A DNA stretch of 64,000 nt from Clavelina lepadiformis (lineage: Eukaryota; Chordata; Ascidiacea; Aplousobranchia; Clavelinidae), in contig NC_135241.1 in the NCBI RefSeq assembly GCF_947623445.1, positions 6,822,501-6,886,500 of the forward strand. Reading direction: 5' to 3'. Below are positions 40,240 through 52,830 of the stretch, piece after piece (position 1 is the first letter of the stretch; every line of letters begins with the position of its first letter). Under the pieces are notes generated by a model that saw only the letters and a program-made list of their open reading frames with translations, was not told the DNA's origin and made no database searches. The position numbers were made by a program, and so were the translations under genes.

Positions 40240-41642
40240 TTTTAATTTTTGGTGAAACTTTCGAATAAAAAACCTTTGCTTCCCACAATCTAATTATTAA
40301 GATACAGAAGTAAAGGCACACTCCTCAATCAGCAAGCAAGGTTTTCAATCTGTTTTTCTTTTTCTGGTTGGAGAAATCCATAGCAACGTGCTCTGTAGCG
40401 TTAGTAGTGGTGAAAAAGATGATAAAGATAAAATCGATTATAAAACTCTGTAAATTTTTTTTAAGTGTGTATTATTTTACAGAAAAGCTTAATATTAAAC
40501 TTTGAAAATTATAAGCAATTTTTTACCAAAAAACATTGATCAAACAGAAAATTTCCAGAAAAATGTTTATTGAACATAGGCTTTCTAAATAGTGTAAGCT
40601 AGAAAGAGATGATGCACTTTAAACTTGAAAAAAAGAAATAAAAAAACAGTTATCAACTCATCGAATGCGCATGTTTGAAAATGATTAGGTCTAAAAACAA
40701 CACCGGCTATATTTAGTACAGTATTAATAAGTTTTGGTGAAACTTACTAATAATTTTTATAGTAATACTCGGTGAGGCTTATATTTATAGAGTGCCTGAT
40801 AAACTAGGAATTAAGGTAGAATAAGCTAAATTTAAACATCAATTTTATCACAATATTTTATGAGCGTGAAATGCATTGTGTATCCAAAACGATAGGTCAA
40901 AATTTTAACTACAAAATCTTTAAATTTTTGGTACTAATATTTCACCGTCAAGAATTAGCGCACAAGAAAGGCAGAATGTAACCCACGGTTTAGCCATTTG
41001 CATGGGGTTACGGTAACATTTTAATCTCTTGTCGTAATTGAGCTAAGGCAAATCATATGTTGAATGGGTAATCCATTTCTTTTGCTGTTACTGGCCAGTT
41101 TGCTTGTATTGCGATATAAGATAGGTATACCGGTATTTGGGTTAGCAACAGCCATAGGTCTGAAATGTGGATTACGCATTCGACATATGAATAGCACTAC
41201 CGGTAGCTTAATTACCACAAGAAATTAAAATATTACCTTTTCCACATACGAATGGGTAATCCAGGCATTACCATTCAGCATTCCTATGGGCTAATCCTTG
41301 ACGAATGGGAGTAAATATTTGATAAAAAATAGCAATGAAGAATTTCTTTCATTAGTCAAGGTTATATTTTGTACTTATGAACATTGTCTAATAATCCCAA
41401 TATGAATTCTGAAATTTAGAAGATATGTTGTTGATGGCATTTTTTTATCGGTTCCACTTCACTTGTTGGCATCACTTTGTTTACATTTTTGTCCACCAGC
41501 TTATGCACATTTGGTTAATCTGCCAGTTGCTTTCTTAAATCGGTTCAATTGGGATGATAATTAATTGCTTATATCGTTCTATTGATTCATTTCCTTACTG
41601 TGTTAAATAGTAAAGTTAAGGGGAAAAATAAAGTAACCAGGC
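40240..41642. other. Divergent promoter region between RSPH3 and TBCE
   Basis: RSPH3 leaves on the minus strand and TBCE on the plus strand, so both promoters should lie here. A motif GAATGGGTAATCCA occurs near 41062 and 41250, with a related inverted GGATTACGCATTCG near 41170 and GAATGGGAGTAAAT near 41304. This is a small worn repeat. Confidence 0.35.
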
Positions 41643-44600
41643 ATGGCTGTTGTAGGATCTCGCATTGAAAGTGATAGCTATGTTGGAACTGTAAGGTTTA
41701 TCGGATCTGTTCCAAACACAAAAGGTAAAGCCTATATGCTTGGCTTCTGCGCATAAGTTTCTGTTTTGCTCTATATTCTATATTATAAGTATAACATTTG
41801 AATAATTTTGGCATTAGATTTTTTGACTCATTTATCTGGCACACTGAAAGCAAACTTTCCAGTGCGAAAATTAATTACTTTTTAGCATAGTCCAGACAAG
41901 TCTAGGGTCTTTGAAAGATTTTGGCAGAAAACCAAACGAAATTTTTATGCGGGCGAATTTTGCCAAATTTATATTTTCGACCTACGTACAAACATGTACC
42001 ATCCATATATTTTATTAGTTGGCAGATTTTTGAATTCAACTGTTATGAATCATAATTTTTAATGTCATGTTTTCATGTTGGTGTGAACTGTTTTGGCTGC
42101 CGGCATAAGACTTCGGCGGACGAAGTGTGCCGATTCTACTCTGGAGCGTGGTTATAGGCAATTAAGACTTTGCTTATTTGTAACTAATGCATTCTGATTT
42201 AGGAGAATGGGTTGGCATAGAATGGGATGATTGCAACAGAGGAAAACATGATGGAACAAAAGATGGAGTTAGATATTTTTCATGCAAGTATGAAAAGAAA
42301 ACCTAGCCTACTATTCCTGCGATATAGGCTTTTCTTCGTAACTAAAAAGCACTTGCATTGATTTAGTTGCACAACTTACATTTTATTGGTTTGTATCTTT
42401 ATTATTTAGACATCCAACTGGTGGATCATTTGTTCGTCCACATAAAATCAATCATGGCATTTCAATATGCGATGCTATAAAAGAAAGATATACTGAACAA
42501 GGCAGTGTTGTGTCAACAGAGGAGACAAATCTTTTCATAGTTGTTGAAGGCGGTCTAAAAAAAGTGGAAACTGTTGGAATGGAAAAAGTGCAGAAACAAT
42601 TTGAGTGTGTTTAGCCATTATGATTTCTTTTTTTCTACTGTTGCTTTTGTTTTGATCTACATAGATTGTATTTTAATATAATAATCATGATGCATCTTAG
42701 AAACCTTCATCAGTTAAAACAGGCGGCGATGAGAGATCAGCTAATATCTAGTGCTGGTGAGAAAGACTTATTGCTGTCTTTGACACCAAGTAGGTTCAAC
42801 CAAGTTGTTGTTCATGACCTTTAAATCGTAAATTGGTAAAATTGTTTGTGGTGGACTTATTTTTTATACGAGTGATACTATAAAATTACAATTTGTTATA
42901 TTTCAGAATTAGTTGAACTTGATATATCGAAGAACTTATTGCCATCTTGGAAAGTTGTGTATGAGATAGCCAATCAACTTCCACAGCTTAAAATTCTCAA
43001 TCTGAGTGAAAATCACCTCTCATTGTCAGAAAACCTACGTGAATATGTCCCTGCATTTTCATCACTACATACCTTGATATTAAATAAATGCAAATTAACC
43101 TGGAATGAGGTTTGGGTTGTTGAAAGTAAAATAGATTCACTATGGTTGACACAGTACAAGCTTGTATACTTAACTTTGTTTAATTTTGAAGCAACTTTAC
43201 TGGTTTAGGTAAATTGCCAATTAAAATGCATGCAAATGAATGATTATAACTTAAAGTCAAAGTTTCAGCTAACTTAAAGTGTTTTTGTGGTTCCCAGGTT
43301 GTAACTGGCACAATATAGCACCTGTTATCTCAAAATTATCATAGTCAAAAAATCAGTCAATTTATTATTAATTTCAATGTGATTTATTTCATTAATAGGT
43401 TGCTATGGTCCAGAAATGCTAACCTTAATCTTGGGTTATATAATCTAATGCCTCTTAAAACTTTGACATAGATCCTGGCGTAAGTAGTGTATAACATAGC
43501 AAGTTCCAACTTTTGGTTTGTGGCACCTCTTTTCAGTAAAAAAATTCTGTGACACGCGATATTGCTTACCAGTTACTATTTTTGCATTGTTTGTGAACAA
43601 GCTGGTTACTGTTAATGTGAAAAGGGTCGACTTGGGGGATTTAAAACAACAAAATAAAATCGTTGAAGCGAAGTTGTTTTTTATCAAAAGATAATGTTAT
43701 GAATCATTTGTTTTTTCTAAAATCTCACAACACCCTTGGCCAATCTCGTGGCACCCAAGTTGGAAAACACTGGTTTAACATTTAAGCATACGAGTCTAGA
43801 ATGTTGCAACCATGTTGCTTAACGGTTATAGAGACATTCACAACATTAGAAAGAAACAAGTGCAACATGAACATTTAACAATGAAAATGACTAAACTTAG
43901 AGTAATAAAAGCAAATAGGCAAGTAAGGTGATTTCAGCAATACTTTATGATAACTTGTTAAGCTAGTCGAAATAAGGGACAAGGCTCTAATTGGCAATAG
44001 CAGTTAAACATTACCAGAGCTGGGCAATCGCTCTATTAAACATAGTATCACTCAAGCTTTCGCTTATCAACGAAAAAATAGCGTTGCTCATGTTTTCGCT
44101 CTTTTATAAAGAAAAGAGAACGCTTGTTTTGCTGCTATCGCTCTTCTTAGCATTTAAGAAATATTTTCACTTTGGTGTATTTTCGAAAACCAATCACATT
44201 GGTATGTTGCAAATTTGCATTGTAAACTGCAACTGGAATTGTAAATGACGAAGTTTAACAATTTAATATTCTTCACTTTCAAAGCATATATCGGTTAAGT
44301 TATAAAAATAACTGCAACATAAAGCAAAGTATAACGCCATGTGATGACAACTCGGCTCATTGTTGTCAGCTTAAAAAGCGAAGCGTTTATATCAAACCGT
44401 CATCACATGATTCTAACGTGCATATTGTATAGATATGCATATGTCGTATGCATATTCTTATGCCTGGTGGCAGACACAGTATTTGCATATTTATATTGTT
44501 TACTTTTCACCATTAACTTTGAGAAGTAAAAATTGTGCATGAAATAAATCTAAGAGCAGTCATTCAGGTCCTACATTGAAAAAAGAACATCGCTCTCGAG

Positions 44601-47600
44601 ATTGCACCTAAAAGGTGTGCATATGTGCCCACCTCTGGGCATTAATGGTGCTATGTTTAATTAAAACAGAGAAATTTTTTCAATTTTGCTAAATTTACAT
44701 GTTGTTATCAAAAAGGTTCTATAAGAAAAGCGTGGGTTAAGTGATTTCTAAAACGGCTTCTTTTAGCTTCCTCTAGCCAGGTTTTCAAGATTATTTGCCA
44801 CAAATTTTACCAACTTGGACATGTAGAAGTGTTTTAATTGGCCCACTAAACTTTGAGTTAACAAGCTTCCACTGTATTTCGAGTTTTCAACTTATGAGAT
44901 GTTTTCTTAAAATGTGTAATTTTAGTGGATTTTGGATTTTGTTGCTTCTAATAACAGAATATTATGGTACTTACTACGTATTGGTAGCAACATCATCAGA
45001 TATCATAGTTTTGAGGTTCAATTTTAATCATTTTCAGGTTATTGCTTCGTCAGTCATGTGGCCTCATGTCCAAGACCTTCATCTTTCTTCCAACAGCATA
45101 TCTGAAATTTGCCCAGCTCCTGATAATGTTTTTGATGAACTGGAATTTTTAAACTTATCTGGAAATCCTATAAAAAATTGGGACCAAATGAAATCATTTT
45201 CTACATTGCCTAAGTAAGATTATTGATAAATCTACTTAAAACAAGTAAACAAACTATATTTCATTTCCGATTGCATTATTACACAATATGTTATATGCAG
45301 ATGATTTTTTGATGTAAATTTTTGTTGTTTGTTATTTGCTTGCAGACTGACTACACTTTTACTAAATGAGTGCAATTTATCTGAAATGAATATCCATTCT
45401 GATGAATTTCGGAAGTTGGAAAACATATCATTAGCTGGCAACAAATTTCAGAAGGTAAATATAGATTTTATTTCAAACATAGATGGCTTTAAATGCACAT
45501 TATGATAAAATGGTTATTTATTTATGAAAATTTACGTTTTCAGCTTCAAGTTTTTAATGAGCTGAACAAACTACCAGCACTCATTAACTTAACCATCAGA
45601 AAGAACCCTGTTCAGGACTTGGAAGATGAAGCCACAATGCGAGAAATCATTATTGCAAAAATAGGAAGACTGGAAATGCTTAACAGAACTGCAGTAAGGC
45701 AATTTGGAGTTTTTTTAATGAGTTACATGACTCTGCATGTGATTTAATAAAAGGTATATCATTCATATTTGTTTACTAAATTTTAATAAGATTGAGCTCT
45801 GGTTGACAGATGAAATAATTTTACCCACACAGTTTAATATAAATGGTATTAGGTTGAGCCAGCAGAGAGGACTGGCTCCGAGCTGGATTATCTTCGCAAA
45901 TTCGGGCTGGAATGGAAGGATTCTGGTGGGGATCAGGATCCAGCAAAAAATAATCCATCTGAAACTTTTATAAAAAATCATCCCAGATTTATGGAGATAG
46001 TTCAGGGTTAGATTTTGCCTTTTAGGTTTTTTGTGGAACTACCCATTACTACGCTGATGTTTTTAAAGTATCACGTGTAATGATTGTAGTCATCATTAGT
46101 GCTCATTTCATTTTTAGAATATGGAGCACCAGCTGATACACAGATTGTGAAGAAGTCATCAGCTTTGAAAGGAAACCTCATTGGTAATTAGTGTTGGCAT
46201 TTTAGTAAACTTTTTCATTGGTTATCAAATATCATAATTTTGTGTTTTAGCTTTGTGAATGCTTTAATTGTACTCAAATTTAAATTACTTTCATGCTGAG
46301 AATTAGTAAGTAGAATTCTTTAATAATAATTGTGGATTTCAATTTTGATGCTGTTGAATGTTGATAGTAATTAAAAATGTTTCCCAACTTATGGTAAATT
46401 GCTTATTTTATTAGTTTTATTTTTTAGAACTAACGATCGAGGCTCCTGTCAATCCTAATTTTAAACCGGTTAAACGTCGATTGCCGTTGTCGATGACTAT
46501 TGGAAATTTGAAGTTGTTTTTGCAGAAGTTGACAAAAACTGAAATTAGAAAACAGAGACTTGTGTATGTGAGCAGAAACGTAAGTGTATTGACCAGATCA
46601 TATTGCAGTAATTACTTCTGGGTTCATAGGTATAAGACTAAAATACTATTTTGGCATTTTATGTACAATACAATGCAATTTTCTCCATGCAGCAATCAAA
46701 AACAAATCGAGCCCGAGTTTTGCTGGAATTTGCTCTTGTGAGCAAAAGTGAGAAAACAAAACTTGTTTAAAGATTGGTAGTGTAGTGTTTACCTAGTAGA
46801 ATTTTATAGAATACTCTGCTCCTGTGACCTATTTATCTTTGTCGGAGAAGCGCACATTGTCCAATTTAAAGTGTTATAATTATATTCGTCGTTTCCAACA
46901 GAGCAGTTTCCAATTTATTTACTCCTTTGCAAGTAGTGCTACAACTGTGGTATGAATGCCAGTTCAGGGTTTGAAAAAGCAAACTGCCACTTCGAACACC
47001 AATTTGTACGGGGCTTTCGGACAAATTTTTGAAGTCTCTTGCAGCTGCTTGTGTTTGCGCGCTAGAAAGCTTTAAATTTGTGAACAATAACGGCCCAACG
47101 CGGTTACCAGTCCAAAACGTTGTTTTTCATTCCCTAATTAACTGTAGGTCGTAATCGGCTACTGGTTGAAATGTTTATGTTTTGACGACTCATGCTACCG
47201 TATGCATGATGTCATAACTTCCTCGGTGCTTAGTTAGCAGCATCGTTTGATGAGAAGTGATCAGTTTATTTTAATACGTCACGTTTCACGCAGGTTGGCG
47301 AAACGATAGTTTGATAGCTCATCAATTATAGACAAACGCTTCTTTGGAAATCTTACACAGAAATCAGTGCACCGCTGCTTTAGGAAATTACTGTAGCTGT
47401 TTTATTTCCTAAGTGAAAGCTACCGTTTGTTAATCTAGATTTTTTGTCGTTCAGTAACAATCAATATTTTTACCATTTTAGGAAACAGTCATACTTTATC
47501 GCTACCATTCAAACCCGACTTATTTTCTGCACTTATTTTCATTCATCTTGCGAAACTCTTACGTTATGCTGTCTCGCTGTAGATTATTACATTAAAATTT

Positions 47601-50383
47601 GACGGTTGTTATTTGAACTAGTTGTTCAATATAATCTTTAAGAATGAACCATCACTAATTCCCATTTCGATATCGTTTAGAATCCGAGTCACGTCGTCCC
47701 GTTACATAGAGACAGCGAAACGTTGCATGACGTGTCAATTGAACCTCGCGACATCATAAAAGTGATAACGGCAGAGGTTGGATTTAATTGGGAGGAATAT
47801 CTCGCATCTGATCCAAGACTTTACGAAACGATTTACGGTCCGCCAGATAAAGCCAATTCGCAGCCTACTAAGCAAACCTTGCTGGTTAAGTCTTCGTCAA
47901 AGGTTTAGAGGTAGATGGTCTCAATAGTCCAATGGATTCAACAACAATCCACTCAACCGCATATTAAAACAAATCATTGCACTATCGTTTTATTCAGATT
48001 ATTTCTGTTGTTTGTGTGTTGTTTTTTTTTCAGTTCCATTTCGTACCTCTCGCATCGCTCATTGAAACTATAACACTGGTCAACACGATTTTTGTTGCAG
48101 ACTGTGTTGGGGTCTTTTTTACCTAATTTTGGGGCGTTGAATCCGAATCTGGCATTATTTTTTTTCTATCACATCACGTTTTTGAGATAATATATATGTT
48201 CATTATAAATAATACCGCAAATCAGAAACCGCCTTGAAATGTAGAGGTTGTTTTAATCAAAACTGCTGGAACGCTTAATCATGCAAAACACGAACACAAA
48301 GCCTCGAAATCATTTAAAAAAACATCACTAGAAACTAGCCGTTGAACAATCAATGTAATGATATAGAACTGCCACAATCTTTAAGAGCTTGAAAATTTTC
48401 GTTTTAATGGCTTTCGTTTATGGGTAGTGGTGTAATTTTCTCTCTTCAAGTTCCAGCAGTAAACTGCCATCATGTGGCAGTCCCATCGGCCCTGGTAGCG
48501 CTCTTCCATAACTCTAATATCTTGGTGAAAGCGCTCACCTTGTTCTTCACTGAAGTCCCCAAGGTTTTCAGAAAAGTAATCTAAATGATTTTTCAGAAAA
48601 TGTAGCTTTATGCTCATATTGCATATCTTCTCTTGCATACTGGATAACATTTCTTTTAAGAGGTCTGGATAGTTCTCTGCTTTTCTGTTGCCAAAGGAGT
48701 TACTAACAACTAAAGAAAATCATTCCAAGCCCTTGCTTCAACTCTGTTTATTGATGCTGCAAAGTTTGGATCTCTGAGCAGCTTCCTTATTTGTGGGCCA
48801 CTAAAAACTCCAGCCTTTTTCTTTCTTTTCTTCACTGAGACTTGGGAAGGCTTAGCAGATGTACTTAAAGCAATCTCCATTGTGATCAAGAACCTTAACT
48901 CCAAAGCATTGTGATCAAGAACCTTAGCATACCATTTCATTGCCCCAAGTTTGATTAGAAGTAGCAGCAGGATGATCTTTTTGGTATCTCCTAACGGGTT
49001 ATGAATGATATTTTTCTCTCCAGGTGTTAAACTGCTCCTTTCTGGCTACTTATCTTTTATCCAATGCTCATCTATGGCTCTGCTATCCCAGTAGCAGGGA
49101 AAACAAGGGTATTTGGTGTAACCACCTTGCTGTCCTAACAGAAGGTTCATTATTGTTATGTCTACACATAATGCCCAGCCATGATCACTGTACTTCAGTG
49201 TTTCCAGCACATCCTTAATGTTTTCATACGTCTCTTTGAGTGTCACAGAATGTCCTACTGGAATCGATACATATTTATTTCCATTGTGAAGTAACACGCA
49301 CTTCAGGCTTCGTTTTGAGCTCTCAATTTTCTTTTACATTATACGAACAATGTTATGTTTATTGTTGACAATGTTTACGTTTTACTAAAGAGCAGGGTGC
49401 TGTCACAAAAAGCATTGGCCTTTTAAGTCTCCAGGGCGGATGCATACAGATAAAAACGGTAACTCAGTAATGAGCTACCAAACGTGATGTATAAACCAAG
49501 CGCGATGTATAAAGATGGTAACTAAGTAATGAGATACGAAAGAAAAAATGAATGCATCCACATATATTTTCGAAATTCGAAAAGAGGTCCGTGATTGAAT
49601 AAAGATTGAAAACCACTAGATTAAAGTTTACTGAAAACCCTGTCATTCTGTGCTACAACAAAACTTCCAGCCGAGGTTTCATCATAGGTGATTTCAATAA
49701 CAATATTTGATTTGTTGCTGTTATACGTTCACCGTACTGTCACTAACGAAAGTCAAAATTTGATCAATTTATGAAATTGGGGAAAATGCGCAGCGAAAAA
49801 ACCTGACGTGATAGAGCAATTCTGAGCTCAGAATTGGATTCAGCAACCAAAAATTAACCTAAATCAATCATCAAAGTTCATGCAACAAAAATTTTTTTTG
49901 TTTTTGTAGACCAGTGTAATGGGCCCCGTCGGCCCGTAACTAGGAGGGGACTCGGAGGGCTCGTCCCCTCCTGGAAAAAGATTGTTCTTGCCATGGAGAA
50001 AATGTGTTTAGCATAGTTTTTAATTAATGTATTTGTTGTAATTGTTGTTTAGCCCCCTCCAGAAAATTCTTGGCTTCTTATGATGCCCCAAGCTAGTTAC
50101 GGGCTGAGCATCTTTATCGCATAGCTTGTTTGGAGGGATTTTACCGTCTGTTTCTTTATATTATCTGTTTTCGAAAGAAGTTTTATTGTAGTAAGGATAT
50201 ACGCAGGATCATGAACACGTGGTGGAGCTAGAACGCGATTATGAGACACTCCACGATGTTTCGATCGAACCTCAGGACATTATTCAAGTCCTAGAAGGTC
50301 AACCGTCATGGCGATATAGGCGAGAACAGAGGGCTATCCAGGCACATCTGAAGGCGAAGAAATTAATGGAATCGGTTAAATAG
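41643..50383 (+). CDS. TBCE: TBCE, tubulin folding cofactor E, with two alternative last exons
   Basis: TBCE binds alpha-tubulin and joins the cofactor complex that builds and dismantles tubulin dimers. Shared exons are 41643-41724, 42203-42287, 42410-42604, 42701-42789, 42907-43109, 45038-45213, 45346-45454, 45544-45693, 45853-46006, 46118-46183 and 46428-46579, all in phase. They encode a CAP-Gly domain (GKHDGTKDGVRYFSC), leucine-rich repeats (LVELDISKNLL, LKILNLSENHL, VQDLHLSSNSI, LEFLNLSGNPI) and the start of a ubiquitin-like domain. Two exons can end the frame in the same phase: 47681-47908 (protein 562 residues) and 50207-50383 (545). Both encode a version of HVV.L.RD.ETLHDVSIEP and then diverge. 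Human TBCE has 527 residues. Intron 5 is 1.9 kb and holds two hAT-type insertions. Confidence 0.9.
43497..43772. mobile_element. hAT-type MITE in TBCE intron 5
   Basis: The ends TAGCAAGTTCCAAC and GTTGGAAAACACTG are degenerate inverted relatives (9 of 14), each followed inward by a GTGGCACC word. The flanks GTATAACA (43489-43496) and GTTTAACA (43773-43780) match at 7 of 8 bases. Confidence 0.65.
44015..44637. mobile_element. Probable hAT-type element in TBCE intron 5
   Basis: It begins CAGAGCTGGGCAATC and ends GTGCCCACCTCTG, an inverted pair of the CAGAGGTGGGCA type. The flanks AACATTAC and GGCATTAA agree at only 5 of 8 positions, so the insertion is old or the ends are slightly misplaced. 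The interior has ATCGCTC words in both orientations. Confidence 0.5.
47909..48380. other. 3' UTR of TBCE short form, then intron
   Basis: After the stop at 47906-47908 I see no further coding. The stretch would be 3' UTR for the isoform ending in the first last-exon and intron for the other. Confidence 0.4.
48381..49330 (-). pseudogene. Broken copy of a dispersed uncharacterised ORF family (GERFHQDI type)
   Basis: Three minus-strand pieces lie in order: 49297-49046, 48940-48710 and 48650-48381, separated by stops and frame changes. They contain GGYTKYPCFPCYWDSRA, KAGVFSGPQIRKLLRDPNF, and SENLGDFSEEQGERFHQDI followed by MEERYQGRWDCHMMAVYCW. From memory these blocks occur together in many near-identical invertebrate 'uncharacterised' proteins that behave as dispersed repeats. 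No function is established to my knowledge. It sits on the strand opposite TBCE, between that gene's two alternative last exons. Confidence 0.65.
49930..50106. mobile_element. Short TIR element without clear TSD
   Basis: The ends CGGCCCGTAACTAG and CTAGTTACGGGCTG are inverted at 13 of 14 positions, enclosing 177 bp with CCCTCC runs. The 8-base flanks do not match. Size and inner composition resemble the element at 55944-56128. Confidence 0.5.
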
Positions 50384-51282
50384 CAATTCTGCTTAAATCC
50401 TATGTTTCAGATCAAAAGCTTTGGTCCTGTTTTTTTTTTAGGCTAAGATTAAATTCTGCCTAGTAATCTGTTGAAATTCTTTTACCGTCGCCTTGTTAAT
50501 TTCAGGCCATGTTCATTTCCATTGCTGCTAATGAATATCGCAATACAGTATTTCATTTGTAGCTTGCTAATTGACAGCACTAATTAGAATTGAAGCGCCT
50601 GTGATAGGAATATAATTGCGTTGTCTCCCATCTGGACAGACATGTTATTTTCGATTGATGTGAAAGGTGTTGTGCACTTAATGTTCCATCAACGATTTGG
50701 TATTATAATGTGTATGGATATTTTTAGAATATGGACGGTCACGTGACTATACTTTAGCATTGACATTCTACACTGCTGCTACTTCTGTAGCATGTAGCCT
50801 ACATTTAAATAGCGAATTGTGATACGTACTTTTAATTATTTTTCTCATAGTTGAAAATAAAAAGAAAGTGTACCTGATAGTTTTCGTAGTGTAAAATTAC
50901 ACTAATCTGATCAATTGCAGAAATTTACGATCAGGTTTGTTCGAAAGATCATTCGCTACGGTTAAAATGATTAATTATATTAACCGTGACAGGGAAAGAT
51001 GTAGGCCTACTTGTAAGATGTCAAACCAACAATAATGTTAACAGGTAATGTTTTAACGATGGTCATAAATAAGTCATTGTCTTCAAAAAATTGCAAACAA
51101 AATAGATGGACCGCAAAAAGCTTCATAAAAAACATACATGTATACTACAGCAGTGTGCATTGCCCGTACTTTTTGGCTTGCAAATTTAAATAAACGTAAA
51201 CAATTCCGTCTGCCACACGCAGTTGTCTAGTTTTCATTCGTCACAGACTGCGGCAAGTGAGAGTGGGCATGGCATAAACTCG
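50384..51282. other. Convergent spacer between TBCE and the ARF-like gene
   Basis: It should hold the 3' UTRs of TBCE and of the minus-strand GTPase gene. No other coding signal seen. Confidence 0.35.
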
Positions 51283-52830
51283 TTAAGAAGTAACTGAAAG
51301 TTCCGGCTGGTGTGCAGGAGAGGAGTTGGGTGACGTAGGATTGTTTTTCTTTTGCCGCTTTATGAACTTGGCCAATACGTTCATAGCTTCGAAAATGCCT
51401 TGACCTTTGATTGCGCAACATTCCTGGAAAACGAATGCCAATTTCGATTGCCATACATTGAAAGAAATATTTTATCGTTATTATTTATCAACACGACATC
51501 CAGAAATTATACTTAAAATGTAACATGAGGGCACAGAGACCCTAATTACTTTTTGAACGTATTTCATAACCAGGAAGTAAACTGCCTGTTAGGCCGCGTC
51601 GTATTCATGCGTTATATGACGTATTTATTACGCATGAAATATTATGACTTGAAGAATGATTTGATAAATCTTTTTAGAAATATGTTGATTATATCTTAAC
51701 TATGTATAGGCAACCAAAATATACTATAAATTCAAATGAAATGATTCAATCAGTGAAGTGATGCATAACATTGCTGATTAACGCTTTAACGCGAGAACAA
51801 CCTTAAAATTCGTGAATAAGTCGCGTGAATATGTTTTCCTTATGTAAGCTAACCAGCTCGAGTAATACGTAGTTACCTGAACGTGCCACTTTTGTTCCTC
51901 AGGTAGCGAGTGCAATTGTAACATCCCCTCCATTTCCTTCAAGTTAATAGCTCCGGGGAGATCTTGTTTATTGGCCAATACTACTAGAGGGATCTAAAAA
52001 ATTAAATTACAATACTGCAACTATTCTAAATGTGTTTCAAACATAGTAGAGTTATGCATACGTCTGTTTCACACAGGCCTTTCTGAGCTCAATATCCTGT
52101 TAACGTTTGTATAAGGTCAAAAGTATGCCTGTATGTGTGTACCAATAAAACGGTGTTCATGTATTTGGAAGACACAATCTTACCCGTTTTATATCTTGAT
52201 CGTTTAGTATGGCGCTTAGTTCACTTGCAGCTTCGGTGAATCTACTCTCGTCAGCACTGTCCACCACATATATCAAACCTGTTTTCACAATACGAATGAC
52301 GTCGATCTTAAAAGTAAGTTTTCCGAAAACACATTTGTGGTTAAATAAACCAACTTTCGTGATTTGCTTACCTTCCGTCGAGGTGTAATAGTGCTTCCAT
52401 AGCTGTCTAATCTTATCCTGTCCGCCAATATCCCAGATTGTCAGTGTCAGGCCTTTACACGGTGTAACTGTTTCAACATTGAACCCTATAGTTGGCAGTG
52501 TCCTGGTAACATTACTAAGCTTCAACTTTTGGAGGACTGTGGTTTTACCTGAAATCAAATATAGTGTCGCAATCGAATCTTGTCAATCGTAACCACTGTA
52601 TAAACTGAACACTATATACAATACAAATGCTCATGATTTCGTTAACAAATTAGTTTTATAGTAAACTGCAACTTATACTTATAAAGACAATGAACGAAAA
52701 AGTGATTCGGGACCATTGAGACTATTTTTGAAATATTTTCTATAACATTACCTGCTGCATCCAGACCAAGCATGCAAACTCTAATAGGTTCTCCTTTTGG
52801 TCGAGCTAGTTTTTCCAAAAATGCACCCAT
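51283..52830 (-). CDS. ARF-family small GTPase, tandem copy B (5 exons)
   Basis: Exons 52830-52752, 52548-52372, 52278-52184, 51993-51877 and 51423-51283 join in phase to 202 residues. Gly2 (MGAFLEK) is set for N-myristoylation. The P-loop is GLDAAGKTT, switch I has [11 protein letters not shown], switch II WDIGGQDKIRQLW, and the base-binding motifs are NKQD and CCAIKG. ARF GTPases recruit coats and lipid enzymes to membranes. The C-terminus carries an extra basic then Pro/Ser-rich tail beyond the usual ARF end near residue 181. It is too divergent to assign to a named ARF or ARL. The first two intron positions match those of the neighbour at 54867-57556, pointing to tandem duplication. Confidence 0.88.

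Noticed and set aside
43991-44248. 85-codon open stretch in TBCE intron 5
   Set aside because: It overlaps the left end of a hAT-type element and has no coding resemblance.
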